Source: Bacteroidota bacterium (GTDB lineage Bacteria; Bacteroidota; Rhodothermia; Balneolales; Balneolaceae). Taken from it: DNA of 58,182 nucleotides. The notes beneath the pieces were generated by a model, which worked only from the letters and a program-made list of their open reading frames with translations, searched no databases and was not told the DNA's origin. The translations under genes were made by a program, and so were the position numbers. Below are positions 1 to 9,130 of the stretch, piece after piece. The stretch's first letter is position 1. Each line of letters starts with the position of its first letter. The stretch covers positions 1 through 58,182 of the forward strand of contig JAAAOB010000146.1 of assembly GCA_009909035.1 (NCBI GenBank), written 5' to 3'.

Positions 1-10
1 CAAAGAACTC

Positions 11-32
11 AATCAGGGTGATCACCCTGATT
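11..32. repeat. Perfect 22-bp palindrome without loop
   Basis: Each half is AATCAGGGTGA and the second half is its exact reverse complement, centred on the GATC between bases 21 and 22. There is no spacer, so it is a two-fold symmetric site rather than a classic looped terminator, and no T-run follows on either side. It could be a protein-binding site, or the transcript end of a gene lying before the window. Function is not known. Confidence 0.8.
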
Positions 33-40
33 ATCGCGTC

Positions 41-75
41 AACATTTGGTCGAAGTTAACTTCGACCAAAATGTT
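41..75. repeat. 26-bp perfect palindrome inside a 35-nt near-palindrome
   Basis: The core (45-70) has half-sites TTTGGTCGAAGTT and is exactly self-complementary around the GTTAAC at 55-60. Outer arms AACAT and ATGTT extend it with one bulged base. It lies only 8 bases after the preceding palindrome. AACATGTT at 114-121 and a further GTTAAC at 80-85 repeat parts of it. No gene is seen here. Confidence 0.8.
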
Positions 76-369
76 ACATGTTAACTAAAAACGTCAACCG
101 TATTTAGGCATCAACATGTTCGTACCATTCATTCATCAACCATGATGTGATACCACGTCCCGATGCGGCATCTCCTGCCTTTGGTAAGGAGAGAAGATTT
201 CACTCCGCTGGCGCTACGTGTTCAAAAAATGAGCGCATCGAGTGCGATTAACGCCCATTTCGGACGGCTTTTGGTGGTATTTGACAGATGTAAGAATCCA
301 ACGGAGGCTATAAGTTCACATTTTACGATGCAGATATGGAAGTCATCAGATTTGAACTTCCGGCAGTAT
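76..369. other. Stretch without a recognisable gene
   Basis: A plus-strand open frame begins at 163, but it runs through most of yjbQ on the opposite strand and resembles no family I know. It is best read as a shadow. Apart from the short AACATGTT palindrome I see nothing here that I can name. Confidence 0.5.
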
Positions 370-798
370 TCAGAGAGAAGAGCCCATCAAAGTAACCACA
401 ATTCTTCTCGATCCACCGTGGTTTCTGTGTTCGCAAAGGTAAATTCCCTGCCAGGTTCCCAGGTTGAAGCGGCCGTTGGTTACCGGAACGGATATGGAGT
501 GACCCAGAATGGAGCTTTTTATATGCGAGGTCATATCGTCCGGACCTTCCAGCGTATGTTCGAAAAGGGAGGTGTCTTCCGGGACCATCCGGTTAAAGTG
601 GGTTTCGAAATCGCGGCGTACGGAAGGGTCGGCATTTTCGTTAATGGTTAAACCCGCGCTTGTATGCTGAATAAAGATGTGGGCAATTCCGGCATCAATT
701 TTTGATAGTTCCGGAATTTTATCCAGGATTTCGTCGGTCACCAGGTGAAACCCGCGTGATTTTGGGGAGAGGGTAATCTGCTTTTGAAACGTTTCCAT
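370..798 (-). CDS. yjbQ: YjbQ family protein (UPF0047), secondary thiamine-phosphate synthase-like
   Basis: A 142-residue protein, close to the usual ~135-140 of the YjbQ/UPF0047 family. The family signature is visible: [18 protein letters not shown] in the N-terminal half and the C-terminal [17 protein letters not shown] segment, which carries the conserved Trp, Glu and His residues. Members form trimers, and a weak thiamine-phosphate synthase activity has been reported for some; the physiological role is unsettled. The reading frame stays open for 60 more codons upstream, but those residues are not family-like and would run into the divergent acyl-CoA dehydrogenase gene. The ATG giving [10 protein letters not shown] is therefore the sensible start. 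The two genes are divergent, about 110 bp apart. Confidence 0.88.
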   Translation of the reverse strand: METFQKQITLSPKSRGFHLVTDEILDKIPELSKIDAGIAHIFIQHTSAGLTINENADPSVRRDFETHFNRMVPEDTSLFEHTLEGPDDMTSHIKSSILGHSISVPVTNGRFNLGTWQGIYLCEHRNHGGSRRIVVTLMGSSL

Positions 799-849
799 AA
801 GGTCAAGAATAGTAAAATTAAGGACGGAATGCAGAATTTGAGGGGAAAC

Positions 850-881
850 TTTGAAGAGATTCTGCGCTTCTTGTACATTTA
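850..881 (+). promoter_or_regulatory. Possible Bacteroidota-type promoter for the acyl-CoA dehydrogenase
   Basis: TTTG at 850-853 and TACATTTA at 874-881 are separated by 20 bases. This approximates the Bacteroidota -33 TTTG / -7 TAnnTTTG pattern; the last G of the -7 box is missing. It would give a 5' leader of roughly 20 nt before the ATG at 907. The match is weak. Confidence 0.3.
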
Positions 882-906
882 ATAAACGACACATTTGGAG
901 GTACAT

Positions 907-2580
907 ATGCCACATCCCGGGAACCATGTTCTGCGAAAGGAGGCTGAATACAGCTCTAACTTCTATGAAAGTGATCAAATCCTCGTGGACTATTTGCGAG
1001 AGTACGCTTCATCTGAAGCGGCAGGATACATGAAGGACAATTTCGTGGAACTTGGACGAGACGCCGCAACGGTGCTGGATGCCCTGTCGCTGGATGCGGA
1101 TAAAAACGGACCGGAATTGGTAAAGCGTAATCCGTATGGTGAAGAGTTGAACTCCATCCGCTTCCACCCGGCCTACTGGATGATGATGGATATTGCCGCC
1201 CGTTCAGAAATGTTTTATGTAAAGTATGAACCGGGGCTTCGGAAACGATTTGCCAGCGATCGCCATAAGCTTGGATTTGCAGCAGGTCAGCTATTTGCAA
1301 TGGGCGAGCTGGGAATCTACTGTCCCCTTTGTATGACCGACGGCGCTGCCCATGTTCTTGACCGACATGCCACCGGGGAGGACCGCAAACGTCTGATCCC
1401 AAAACTATCCAGCCGAAAGGGCGAACAGCTCATGACGGGGGCAATGTATCTGACCGAAAAAGCGGGCGGATCAGATGTGGGCGCCAATCGGACGGTGGCC
1501 AGCCATATTGAAGATGATCTGTACCATCTGAATGGAGAGAAATGGTTTTGCAGCAATGCCAACGCCGATGTAATCCTGGCGCTGGCTCGAACCGGCCCGC
1601 TGCAGGAGGGAACCCGGGGGTTATCCCTATTTTTGGTGGAAAAATTTCTGGAAGACGGAACACGTAACCTAATGGACATTATGCGGCTGAAGGAGAAGAT
1701 GGGGGTTCGATCGATGGCTACCGCCGAGGTGCTGCTTACCGACACTGTTGGAAAACGGATCGGCCCGGAGGGAGACGGTTTTAAGATCATGGCGGAGATG
1801 ATCAATATGTCGCGCCTTTACAATTCCGTAGCGGCCATTGCGGGAAGCCGCCGGGCCGTTGTGGAGGCGTGGCAATACCTGAACCACAGGGTTACGTTTG
1901 ATACAACCGCCGTGGAACACCCGCTGATACGGGAAAAATTTTATGAGCTTGGATCGCTCTACGTAACCGGGTTTTTGCTCACCTGGCGGGCCATCCGGGC
2001 AATGGACGCCGCTGAGAACGGTGATGAACAAGAGCGAACATTGCTCCGGATTCTGACGCCGATGGCCAAGTGGTGGACCGCTGAAAAATCGGTCTATATC
2101 GTGCGTGAATGTATGGAGCTGATGGGGGGCAACGGCTACATCGAAGATTTCATCATGCCCAAGCTCTTCCGGGATGTGAACGTGCTGCCGATCTGGGAGG
2201 GATCGGGCAATATCATTGTACTCGATATCCTTCGCGCCATTCGGAAAACCGATGCGCTTGAGGTGCTGGTCAATCAAATCAAGAAGCACGCCACACCGGA
2301 GATGGATGAGCGTCTTGATCACGTCCTGGCCCTGATTGCATCATTTGAAACCGAAATGCCCGATACGATTGAACCGACGGCAAAAACCTGCTTTAAAGAG
2401 TTGATCTCGCTCTACCAGGAGTCGCTGTTGCGGGCGGAATCATCCCACGGCCGATTTGGCTGGGTGAAACCGGCAATTCAATGGATGGTGAGAAGCAGGG
2501 GAAACAGCCCCGACATAACCAAGGCTCCTTCAGCTGAAACCATAGCAAAACTTATTGGCTGGAGTTTTCCCGGATCGTAA
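907..2580 (+). CDS. Acyl-CoA dehydrogenase family protein, AidB-like
   Basis: A 557-residue flavoprotein of the acyl-CoA dehydrogenase superfamily, nearer in length to AidB (~540) than to standard short-chain enzymes (~380). Recognisable parts are [18 protein letters not shown] and [14 protein letters not shown] (FAD/acyl pocket, middle domain), GPEGDGF, and the C-terminal helical domain with [22 protein letters not shown] carries the catalytic-position Glu431. A ~100-residue tail follows the core, as in AidB. It probably oxidises acyl-CoAs or, like AidB, has an alkylation-response role; the sequence cannot decide. An in-frame TTG at 895 is possible, but it overlaps GGAGG (897-901), which sits five bases before the ATG at 907, so the ATG is the start. 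Confidence 0.85.
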   Translation: MPHPGNHVLRKEAEYSSNFYESDQILVDYLREYASSEAAGYMKDNFVELGRDAATVLDALSLDADKNGPELVKRNPYGEELNSIRFHPAYWMMMDIAARSEMFYVKYEPGLRKRFASDRHKLGFAAGQLFAMGELGIYCPLCMTDGAAHVLDRHATGEDRKRLIPKLSSRKGEQLMTGAMYLTEKAGGSDVGANRTVASHIEDDLYHLNGEKWFCSNANADVILALARTGPLQEGTRGLSLFLVEKFLEDGTRNLMDIMRLKEKMGVRSMATAEVLLTDTVGKRIGPEGDGFKIMAEMINMSRLYNSVAAIAGSRRAVVEAWQYLNHRVTFDTTAVEHPLIREKFYELGSLYVTGFLLTWRAIRAMDAAENGDEQERTLLRILTPMAKWWTAEKSVYIVRECMELMGGNGYIEDFIMPKLFRDVNVLPIWEGSGNIIVLDILRAIRKTDALEVLVNQIKKHATPEMDERLDHVLALIASFETEMPDTIEPTAKTCFKELISLYQESLLRAESSHGRFGWVKPAIQWMVRSRGNSPDITKAPSAETIAKLIGWSFPGS

Positions 2581-2720
2581 ATTGCGGTACGAAACAGCTC
2601 CGGACGTACCGTGCCTGGTTAAAAAACGTCTGTTTTAGCCGAATGATTTTGATATTGTTTTAATTAGTAGTTTCTTCAATCTCAGAATTGAGTAAAGTAT
2701 TAGACCCACAGTAAAACGTA

Positions 2721-3017
2721 ATGCAAGATTCACCTACATATCGACTCTTCGTCCTGCTTATGGGATTGGTGTTTTTTGCAGGCGTTGTCCCATACGAAGC
2801 CCCGGAGCAACCGGTCCAATTTCCTGTGGAGCAATCCGGTGGTGATGAGAGAGATCACAAAACCATGGTGGAAGAGATAGGAAAAGATGATGAGGTTTTA
2901 TCGTCCATTCCTTCGGTTCCCTTGAGCCAAAAGCCGGATCTTTTTTCCGCCCCGCTTACCGAGATCGGCAGCGGTATCGTAAAGCAAATTCCCACCCCAC
3001 CTCCGCGAACAACGTAA
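2721..3017 (+). CDS. Small hypothetical exported protein
   Basis: A 98-residue protein I do not recognise. The N-terminus YRLFVLLMGLVFFAGVVPY is hydrophobic and looks like a signal peptide or single membrane segment. The rest is acidic and ends in a proline-rich tail (PTPPPRTT). There is no catalytic motif. It stands alone between the acyl-CoA dehydrogenase and the carbonic anhydrase, on the same strand as both, 140 bp and 180 bp away. The signal-like N-terminus and lack of an overlapping gene favour a real gene, but support is modest. Confidence 0.5.
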   Translation: MQDSPTYRLFVLLMGLVFFAGVVPYEAPEQPVQFPVEQSGGDERDHKTMVEEIGKDDEVLSSIPSVPLSQKPDLFSAPLTEIGSGIVKQIPTPPPRTT

Positions 3018-3197
3018 CGAAACAATTCAACAGCCGCAGTTCAGGATCAGATGCCTCGATTCATGGCTTCTGTGTATCTAATGGACGGGCGGATGGAAGA
3101 CTGAGACTATCGGTTTTCATCCGTAGGAATTGTTTAAACGGACTCGATCTTCGGTTTTTAATTAAACTTTACCCAAACCAATTCAAATCACACGATT

Positions 3198-3938
3198 ATG
3201 TTATATAACAATAGTTTTCGTTACATACTTTTGATTACAGCTTTGCCACTATTTTTTGCATGTACTCCACAGCAAGAGGAGGAACCCTCTGAAATTATGG
3301 AGACTGAACCTGTTTCAGATGTAATGACAAAAGAGGATCAGGAAGCCCTGACGCCTGAAGAGATCATTGAACGTCTGAAAGAAGGGAATGAGCGCTATAT
3401 CAACAACGAGTTAACCTTGCGCAACTACCAGGAGCAGGTCAGTAAAACCTCTGGCGGCCAATACCCGGAAGCGGTCATTATTTCATGCATTGACAGCCGT
3501 GTTCCAGTAGAGCATGTATTTGACAGAGGTGTCGGTGATATTTTTGTGGCCAGAGTGGCCGGTAATTTTGTCAACGAAGATATCCTTGGAAGCACCGAAT
3601 TTGGAACGGCTGTCGCCGGTTCGAAAGTAGTGGTGGTTTTGGGACATGAGAGCTGTGGCGCTGTAAAGTCCGCCATCGATGATGTCCGGCTGGGGAATAT
3701 TACCGCCATGCTGTCAAAAATCAAACCCGCTGTTGAAATGACCGATGACTATGAGGGTGAGATGAGCACAGATAATAACGACTATGTTACCGAGGTCGTG
3801 AACAACAATGTACAGCATACAATAGAGCAGATGCGGGAGAGAAGCTCTATCCTGGCAGATCTTGAAGCAAACGGTGAAATTGTAATCGCCGGAGCGTTTT
3901 ACGATCTGGACACAGGAAAAGTGACATTTCTTGACTAA
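3198..3938 (+). CDS. Beta-class carbonic anhydrase, predicted lipoprotein
   Basis: A 246-residue protein interconverting CO2 and bicarbonate. The beta-class zinc site is complete: CIDSR gives Cys97, Asp99 and Arg101, and GHESCGA gives His150 and Cys153. The N-terminus is unusual, with a hydrophobic segment ending in the lipobox LFFAC (Cys22), followed by an acidic, Glu-rich linker of ~35 residues. This predicts a lipid-anchored enzyme outside the cytoplasm, whereas most bacterial beta-class enzymes are cytosolic. The gene is monocistronic and ends in a hairpin terminator. Family assignment is firm; localisation rests on the lipobox. Confidence 0.93.
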   Translation: MLYNNSFRYILLITALPLFFACTPQQEEEPSEIMETEPVSDVMTKEDQEALTPEEIIERLKEGNERYINNELTLRNYQEQVSKTSGGQYPEAVIISCIDSRVPVEHVFDRGVGDIFVARVAGNFVNEDILGSTEFGTAVAGSKVVVVLGHESCGAVKSAIDDVRLGNITAMLSKIKPAVEMTDDYEGEMSTDNNDYVTEVVNNNVQHTIEQMRERSSILADLEANGEIVIAGAFYDLDTGKVTFLD

Positions 3939-3965
3939 GTAAAAGATCTGGGATTTAAAAAAACG

Positions 3966-4014
3966 AAGTGCCTTCTGTCAGCTACCCCAAAAAGCTGTGG
4001 GAGGCACTTTTTTT
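3966..4014 (+). terminator. Rho-independent terminator after the carbonic anhydrase gene
   Basis: Arms AAGTGCCTTCTGTCAGCT and AGCTGTGGGAGGCACTT pair imperfectly around ACCCCAAAA and are followed by a run of seven T. It lies 27 bp after the stop codon. It also argues against the photolyase starting upstream of it. Confidence 0.8.
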
Positions 4015-4114
4015 GTCAAAGAATGGATGCAATTTTTTAATTTCAAAAATTCGTCAAACACGGGAAGCGGTAGTTCCAGGGAATTCATGGTCTGTATTCG
4101 TTGTTGAAACTACC

Positions 4115-5593
4115 ATGAAAAACTTCAACAGCCATCGCGTTTTTAAACGAAATCAACACGAGCCCAACACGGATGGAGAGTATGTTCTCTACTGGATGCA
4201 GATCAACCGGCGCTTTCATTACAATTTTGCGCTGGAGTATGCCGTAGGATGGGCCAACAAGCTGGGAAAGCCACTGCTGATTCTTGAAGCGTTCTCATGC
4301 GATTATCCCTGGGCAACCGATCGCTCCCATACGTTCATGATGCAGGGGATGAAAGAGCATCTTGAATATGCCACTCAACAGGAGTTGAATTATGTCTCAT
4401 TTTTGGAAGAGGATCCGGGGCAGTACGAGAAGCTGTTGAAAGACCTGGCGTCAAACGCCTCTGTTTTGGTGACGGATGAATATCCAGTATTCATCATGCG
4501 GGAGCGGAATACATCCTACCCGAACGAGATGGAGATTCCGTACATCACGGTAGACAGCAACGGACTGATTCCGCTGGGTCTGACCGAAAAAGATCCATAC
4601 AGCGCCTATTTCTTTCGCAAGATTATGCAAAAGAACTTTATCGAGGCGTATACGAACCCTCCGAAGCAAGATCCCCTGGACGAACTTGAAAACAGGGTCA
4701 AGGTTCAGCTGCCGGAGTCCACATTCGAAAATCTGCCCGAGGCAAAAAAAGCGCTGGATCACATCCCGGAATTTATCTCAGGGTTGAATATTGATCATTC
4801 TGTACAGCCAATCGACGTGCACGGCGGACGTTCGGAGGCGACCGGGATGCTGGGTAATTTTATTAAAAATGCTCTGCTGGAGTATGATGATAAACGAAAT
4901 GATCCGGATGAGAAAAAAACGAGTCGGCTGAGCCCGTGGCTGCATTTTGGTAAAATTTCTGAATATGAAATTGTCCGCGCGGTGCTGCAGCATCAGCCGA
5001 ACGGGTGGGATCTTAACAAGATTACATTCAACAAAGGGTCAACCGGCGGATTTTTTAATGGTGATCCGAATGTCGATGGATTCCTGGACGAGGTGATTAC
5101 CTGGCGGGAGGTGGGATTTCATTTTGCCCATCACCGCCCCGATTATGATCAGATTGAAAGCCTGCCCGACTGGGTTCAAAAAACGATGGATAAGCACCGG
5201 GATGACCCGAGAGAGTGGATCTACAGCTACGAGGAGCTAAAACATTCGCAGACCCATGACGACATCTGGAACGCAGCGCAAACGCAGTTGCGTGAAGAGG
5301 GAATCATCCACAATTACCTGCGGATGCTATGGGGCAAGAAAGTGATCGAGTGGACACCCGATTACCGAACCGCTCTTCAATACCTGATCGATCTCAATAA
5401 TACCTATGCCATCGATGGCCGCGATCCCAACAGCTACTCGGGAATTTTCTGGTGCTTCGGGCGGTTTGATCGCGCCTGGCAGGAACGCCCGATCTTTGGG
5501 AAACTTCGGTACATGACCAGCAACAGCACCCGCAAAAAAGTGAAGCTGAAACAGTACCTGGACAGATACGGGGATCAACAAAGCCTGTTGTAG
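4115..5593 (+). CDS. Class II deoxyribodipyrimidine (CPD) photolyase
   Basis: A 492-residue light-driven DNA repair flavoenzyme that splits cyclobutane pyrimidine dimers. The N-terminal alpha/beta domain has the class II signature VLYWMQINRRFHYNFALEYA. The C-terminal FAD domain has SRLSPWLHFGKISEYEIVRA, FLDEVITWREVGFHFAHHRP, and NYLRMLWGKKVIEW followed by YAIDGRDPNSYSGIFWCFGRFDRAW, all typical of class II rather than class I enzymes. The frame is open to 3968, but that extension would cross the terminator of the preceding gene. The ATG giving MKNFNSHRVF is therefore chosen, leaving ~100 bp for a promoter. The length matches the family. It appears monocistronic. Confidence 0.92.
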   Translation: MKNFNSHRVFKRNQHEPNTDGEYVLYWMQINRRFHYNFALEYAVGWANKLGKPLLILEAFSCDYPWATDRSHTFMMQGMKEHLEYATQQELNYVSFLEEDPGQYEKLLKDLASNASVLVTDEYPVFIMRERNTSYPNEMEIPYITVDSNGLIPLGLTEKDPYSAYFFRKIMQKNFIEAYTNPPKQDPLDELENRVKVQLPESTFENLPEAKKALDHIPEFISGLNIDHSVQPIDVHGGRSEATGMLGNFIKNALLEYDDKRNDPDEKKTSRLSPWLHFGKISEYEIVRAVLQHQPNGWDLNKITFNKGSTGGFFNGDPNVDGFLDEVITWREVGFHFAHHRPDYDQIESLPDWVQKTMDKHRDDPREWIYSYEELKHSQTHDDIWNAAQTQLREEGIIHNYLRMLWGKKVIEWTPDYRTALQYLIDLNNTYAIDGRDPNSYSGIFWCFGRFDRAWQERPIFGKLRYMTSNSTRKKVKLKQYLDRYGDQQSLL

Positions 5594-5693
5594 CAGATCA
5601 TTTGTGAAAATATTTGGATAAGTACGTAACGCGAATCTTCCATAATTCATCTACTGTCGCGTCAATGCTGATTTGTCTGGGTAAGGTACTATC

Positions 5694-5724
5694 CTCATCC
5701 GACGACTTCCCGTCATCGGATGAG
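5694..5724. repeat. Intergenic hairpin
   Basis: CTCATCCGA and TCGGATGAG are perfect 9-bp arms around a 13-base loop that itself nearly pairs (CGAC/GTCA). No T-run follows directly, so it is not an obvious terminator. It sits ~100 bp after the photolyase. Confidence 0.5.
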
Positions 5725-5782
5725 TGGTGCAGGTCCGAATCTTTGTGACAGGTCTCGAACGGCCGGGTGTTTTTTGGAGCGA

Positions 5783-5930
5783 TTCAGAGGCTGTCCAGAA
5801 AGTGTGTTCAATAAAGAATTTTACAAGCAAACAGTCATACCGGACCCCGATCCGGTATCTTCTGTCCATATCAACGATTGGAGATCCCGTATCACGTACG
5901 GGATGACACCCTTTTTGGACAGCCTCTGAA
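5783..5930. mobile_element. 148-bp MITE-like element with 20-bp terminal inverted repeats
   Basis: The ends TTCAGAGGCTGTCCAGAAAG and CTTTTTGGACAGCCTCTGAA are inverted repeats matching at 19 of 20 positions. Inside are two hairpins, ATACCGGA/TCCGGTAT (5837-5858) and ATCCCGTA/TACGGGAT (5884-5904), framed by GTCAT and ATGAC. It encodes nothing. The inner hairpin module is related to a second copy at 10880-10976. I see no clear target-site duplication. A small non-autonomous transposable element is the simplest reading, with the hairpin module possibly an older repeat captured inside it. Confidence 0.6.
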
Positions 5931-6431
5931 GGTCCTCATCCAACAACTCCGTCACTCTATGGACGACAGATCTTAAAAATGCTGTTTTTGGGCTTTATTG
6001 ATGACAAAATCCACTCTCGAGAGGGGAAATGGATTTGAAAATTGCGGAACGCAGATTTTCAATCCGAGGGGTGTGTTGAAAGGGCCAAGAGCCGGAATTC
6101 AATTACAGTTTTCTTCAAGGATACGGAACTCACCCCTCGTTAAACTCATCCGGTGCTGCCGTTTCGATTAAACTTTTCCCATCTTGAAGAGGCGACTTTT
6201 GAACTGACACCTCCAAAATAGTCTTGCCCTTTTTTAGGCAATATTAATGGCTCCCAATGACAGGAGACCAGCTTTTGCCTTGAAACTCATTCGATGAATG
6301 ATATGGCCCGAAGTAAATCAGCTTCGAGTTTTACAGAAATGTTAAAAGAAGATCCGTTTTTATTAGTATATAAATGGCAGTTGATGAATGAACTGCTGAG
6401 ATAAGCTGCAAGAACTAAACGAAATGTAGGG
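5931..6431. other. Gene-free stretch before acetoacetyl-CoA synthetase
   Basis: About 500 bases with no coding signal I can support. The only structure noted is a distant inverted repeat, GAGGGGTG near 6064 and CACCCCTC near 6130. The promoter of the synthetase must lie towards the end of this stretch, but no convincing box stands out. Confidence 0.4.
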
Positions 6432-8405
6432 ATGAATCAAGCGAATGAAGTGTTATGGAAACCCGCCCCGGAATTTATTGAACACTCTCACCTGAAGGAT
6501 TATGAGCGTTGGCTGGAGAATAATCACGGGCTGACATTCTCATCCTATAACGAATTATGGGAGTGGTCGGTTGACAACATCGAGCAGTTCTGGGAATCGG
6601 TTTGGGACTACTTTGATGTGATTCATCACACTCCGTATGAGCAGCTGCTCTCTTCGCGCGAAATGCCCGGTGCAAAATGGTTTGAAGGAGCCACGTTGAA
6701 CTATGCCGAACATATATTCCGGAACAAAAGCAGTGACCGGCCGGCACTCCACTTCGCCTCTGAAACAGGCCGTCGGGAGTCGGTAAGCTGGAAGGAGCTG
6801 GAGCAGAAGGTTTCATCAGTACGCGTATTTCTGGAAAAAAAGGGAATCGGAAAAGGGGACAGGGTCGCCGGGTTTCTCCCCAACATCCCGGAAGCGATCA
6901 TCATATTCCTTGCGGTGAATTCTCTTGGTGCTATCTGGAGCTGCTGCTCCCCCGATTTTGGTATCAGCACGGTCATTGACCGTTTTTCCCAGATTGAGCC
7001 GAATCTTCTTTTTGCTACTACGGGTCACATTTATAACGGTAAAAAATACTCGCGAAGAGAAGAGGTTAAAGAAATTTCAGACAAGATCAGCACAGTCCGG
7101 GAAACCGTTTTAATTCCCTATGCGGATGATGGAATTGAAGAAAACAGCTCATATATCTCATGGGAGACCGTATTGAAAACCAGGCCGGAACCGCTCAGTT
7201 TCACACCGGTGGAATTCAATCACCCAATCTGGGTTCTCTACTCCAGCGGTACGACCGGAAAGCCAAAGGCGATCACTCATTCTCACGGCGGAATGCTGCT
7301 GGAGCATCTCAAATACATCCATTTTCACAACGATGTTAAAGAGGGCGAGAACTTTTTCTGGTATACCACCACCGGCTGGATGATGTGGAATTTTCTGCAG
7401 GCAAGCCTTCTGGCCGGGGCCACGCCTGTGCTGTTCGACGGCTCAGCAGGCTATCCAGACCTGAATGTGCTCTGGAAGCTGGCAGAAGAGCTGCCGATTC
7501 ACCATTTTGGGACCAGTGCACCCTACCTGGTGGCCTGTATGAAAGAGGATTTGAATCCGGGCTCTGCGTTTGATCTGTCTGAGTTGAGATCGATTGGGTC
7601 TACCGGAGCACCGCTGCCGCCGGAGGCGTTCGACTGGGTATATAATTCGGTCTCAGAAGACGTCTGGCTCTGCTCGATGAGCGGCGGCACGGATGTATGT
7701 ACGGCCTTTGTCGGCGGATCTCCCTACAATCCTGTACACCGGGGACTGATCCAAAAAAGGGGGCTTGGATGCGACCTTCGCGCATACAATGAGCAGGGGG
7801 ACTCTATTTTGGGATCCCTGGGCGAGATGGTAATCCAAAACCCGATGCCCTGCATGCCGGTCTTTTTCTGGGGAGATGAACATTTCGAGCGGTACCGTGA
7901 AAGTTATTTTAAAACCTATGACGGGAAATGGCGCCACGGTGACTGGATTAAACTCTACGAGAACGGCAGCCTGATCATCCAGGGGCGATCCGATGCAACA
8001 CTGAATCGTAAGGGGATCCGGATCGGAACAGCAGAAATCTACGCCGTACTTGATAAAATCAACGGCATCAACGACAGCCTGATTGTGAACCTTGAACAGG
8101 AGGAAGGCCGCGACTATATGCCCCTGTTTGTAGTGCTGGAAAAAGAGATCGGCCTGGATATTCTAAAACCTGAGATCCTACAGAAACTGAAAATGGAAGG
8201 CTCCCCACGGCATGTGCCGGATGACATCATCGAGGTTCCGGACATTCCCTACACGCTCAGCGGAAAAAAAATGGAGGTGCCTGTAAAAAAGGCGCTGATG
8301 GGAATGGATGTCAGCAAGGTGGTGAACAAGGATGCGATGAAAAATCCCGAATCGATGGAGTTCTTTATCCAATTTTCTCCAAATATTTTTGGGGATAAAT
8401 CATGA
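6432..8405 (+). CDS. Acetoacetyl-CoA synthetase (acetoacetate-CoA ligase)
   Basis: A 657-residue cytosolic ANL-superfamily ligase, the usual length for AacS, activating acetoacetate with ATP and CoA. The N-terminal cap LWKPAPEFIEHSHLKDYERWL and YNELWEWSVDNIEQFWESVWDYFDV is diagnostic. The ATP-binding P-loop is LYSSGTTGKPKAITHSHGG. TTTGWMMWN, SMSGGTDVCTAFVGG and the C-terminal GRSDATLNRKGIRIGTAEIY hinge follow, ending with the acylatable-lysine context LSGKKMEVPVKKAL. It lets the cell use acetoacetate or recycle it to acetoacetyl-CoA, the substrate of a thiolase such as the one at 28650. A TetR gene follows on the same strand with its own apparent operator. Confidence 0.93.
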   Translation: MNQANEVLWKPAPEFIEHSHLKDYERWLENNHGLTFSSYNELWEWSVDNIEQFWESVWDYFDVIHHTPYEQLLSSREMPGAKWFEGATLNYAEHIFRNKSSDRPALHFASETGRRESVSWKELEQKVSSVRVFLEKKGIGKGDRVAGFLPNIPEAIIIFLAVNSLGAIWSCCSPDFGISTVIDRFSQIEPNLLFATTGHIYNGKKYSRREEVKEISDKISTVRETVLIPYADDGIEENSSYISWETVLKTRPEPLSFTPVEFNHPIWVLYSSGTTGKPKAITHSHGGMLLEHLKYIHFHNDVKEGENFFWYTTTGWMMWNFLQASLLAGATPVLFDGSAGYPDLNVLWKLAEELPIHHFGTSAPYLVACMKEDLNPGSAFDLSELRSIGSTGAPLPPEAFDWVYNSVSEDVWLCSMSGGTDVCTAFVGGSPYNPVHRGLIQKRGLGCDLRAYNEQGDSILGSLGEMVIQNPMPCMPVFFWGDEHFERYRESYFKTYDGKWRHGDWIKLYENGSLIIQGRSDATLNRKGIRIGTAEIYAVLDKINGINDSLIVNLEQEEGRDYMPLFVVLEKEIGLDILKPEILQKLKMEGSPRHVPDDIIEVPDIPYTLSGKKMEVPVKKALMGMDVSKVVNKDAMKNPESMEFFIQFSPNIFGDKS

Positions 8406-8463
8406 GTACGCCACGGTTTATTTTAAAAAGTTGATTACTGAACAGCTTTTTGTTATTTACTAA

Positions 8464-8475
8464 TAGACTGGTCTA
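8464..8475. promoter_or_regulatory. Putative TetR operator before the regulator's own gene
   Basis: TAGACTGGTCTA is a 12-bp palindrome with one mismatch, embedded in CTAATAGACTGGTCTAATTT and ending 13 bp before the TetR start codon. Nearly the same sequence lies before the downstream AhpD-like gene. The position implies autoregulation. It falls just before an AT-rich TAATTTAA that could be the -7 box. Confidence 0.6.
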
Positions 8476-8488
8476 ATTTAAAGTAATT

Positions 8489-9067
8489 ATGGCAAAACAC
8501 AGTAAAGAAGAGATTATTACAAAAGGAATTGAACTGATCCGGAAAAACGGGTACTACGGAACGGGAGTTCAGCAGGTGCTGAAGGCCTGCCACATTCCGA
8601 AAGGTTCATTTTACCACTATTTCAATAGCAAGAAGGATTTTGCCCTTCACGCAGTTGAAAAATATGCGCAGGATACGATCGATGATCTGGATAAATTGAT
8701 GAAGCGTGATGAGCTCAGCGGCAAAGAAAAAATAGAGTCGTTCTTTAAAGATCAGCTTGAGTTCTACAGGGATCAAAAGTATGAGATGACCTGCCTGATG
8801 AGCATCATCAGTTTTGAAGTGGGGTCCGTAGATACTGAACTCTCAGAAACAATCACCCAAAAGTTTCACGTCATTAAAGACCGCATTGCAGCCATGACGT
8901 CTCAGGGACAGGAGCAGGGTGAGATCAACCGTTCGCTGCCGCCAGACAAGATTGCCAGCTACCTGGTGGATGGTTTCAATGGGGCGCTGGTGACCATGAA
9001 GTATGAACAGACATCCCGGGGTATTGAGCAGTTCCTGGATGTGAACATGTCACTCCTTGAACCGTGA
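8489..9067 (+). CDS. TetR/AcrR family transcriptional regulator
   Basis: A 192-residue one-domain-plus-ligand-pocket repressor. The N-terminal helix-turn-helix is clear (GTGVQQVLKACHIPKGSFYHYFNSKKDF, residues ~24-50). The C-terminal ligand domain resembles the TetR_C group seen in AcuR/YxaF-like regulators (CLMSIISFEVGSVDTELSETI). It is followed by two AhpD-fold genes. Matching palindromes before its own gene and before that pair suggest that it represses both transcripts until an effector binds. The effector cannot be deduced. Confidence 0.88.
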   Translation: MAKHSKEEIITKGIELIRKNGYYGTGVQQVLKACHIPKGSFYHYFNSKKDFALHAVEKYAQDTIDDLDKLMKRDELSGKEKIESFFKDQLEFYRDQKYEMTCLMSIISFEVGSVDTELSETITQKFHVIKDRIAAMTSQGQEQGEINRSLPPDKIASYLVDGFNGALVTMKYEQTSRGIEQFLDVNMSLLEP

Positions 9068-9130
9068 AACCGAAATAGTTGCTTTAAGATGAAATGCAGG
9101 AATGGGATAAAAATTTTAGTTCACCACTAA

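Noticed and set aside
163..651. Open frame of 162 codons on the plus strand at the window start
   Set aside because: It lies mostly opposite yjbQ, has no family resemblance and no start context; yjbQ explains the coding signal.
895..906. TTG start giving four extra residues to the acyl-CoA dehydrogenase
   Set aside because: It overlaps the GGAGG ribosome-binding sequence that is ideally spaced for the ATG at 907.
5720..5929. Small open frames across the MITE-like element
   Set aside because: They cover palindromic repeat DNA, occur in two overlapping frames and show no conserved features.
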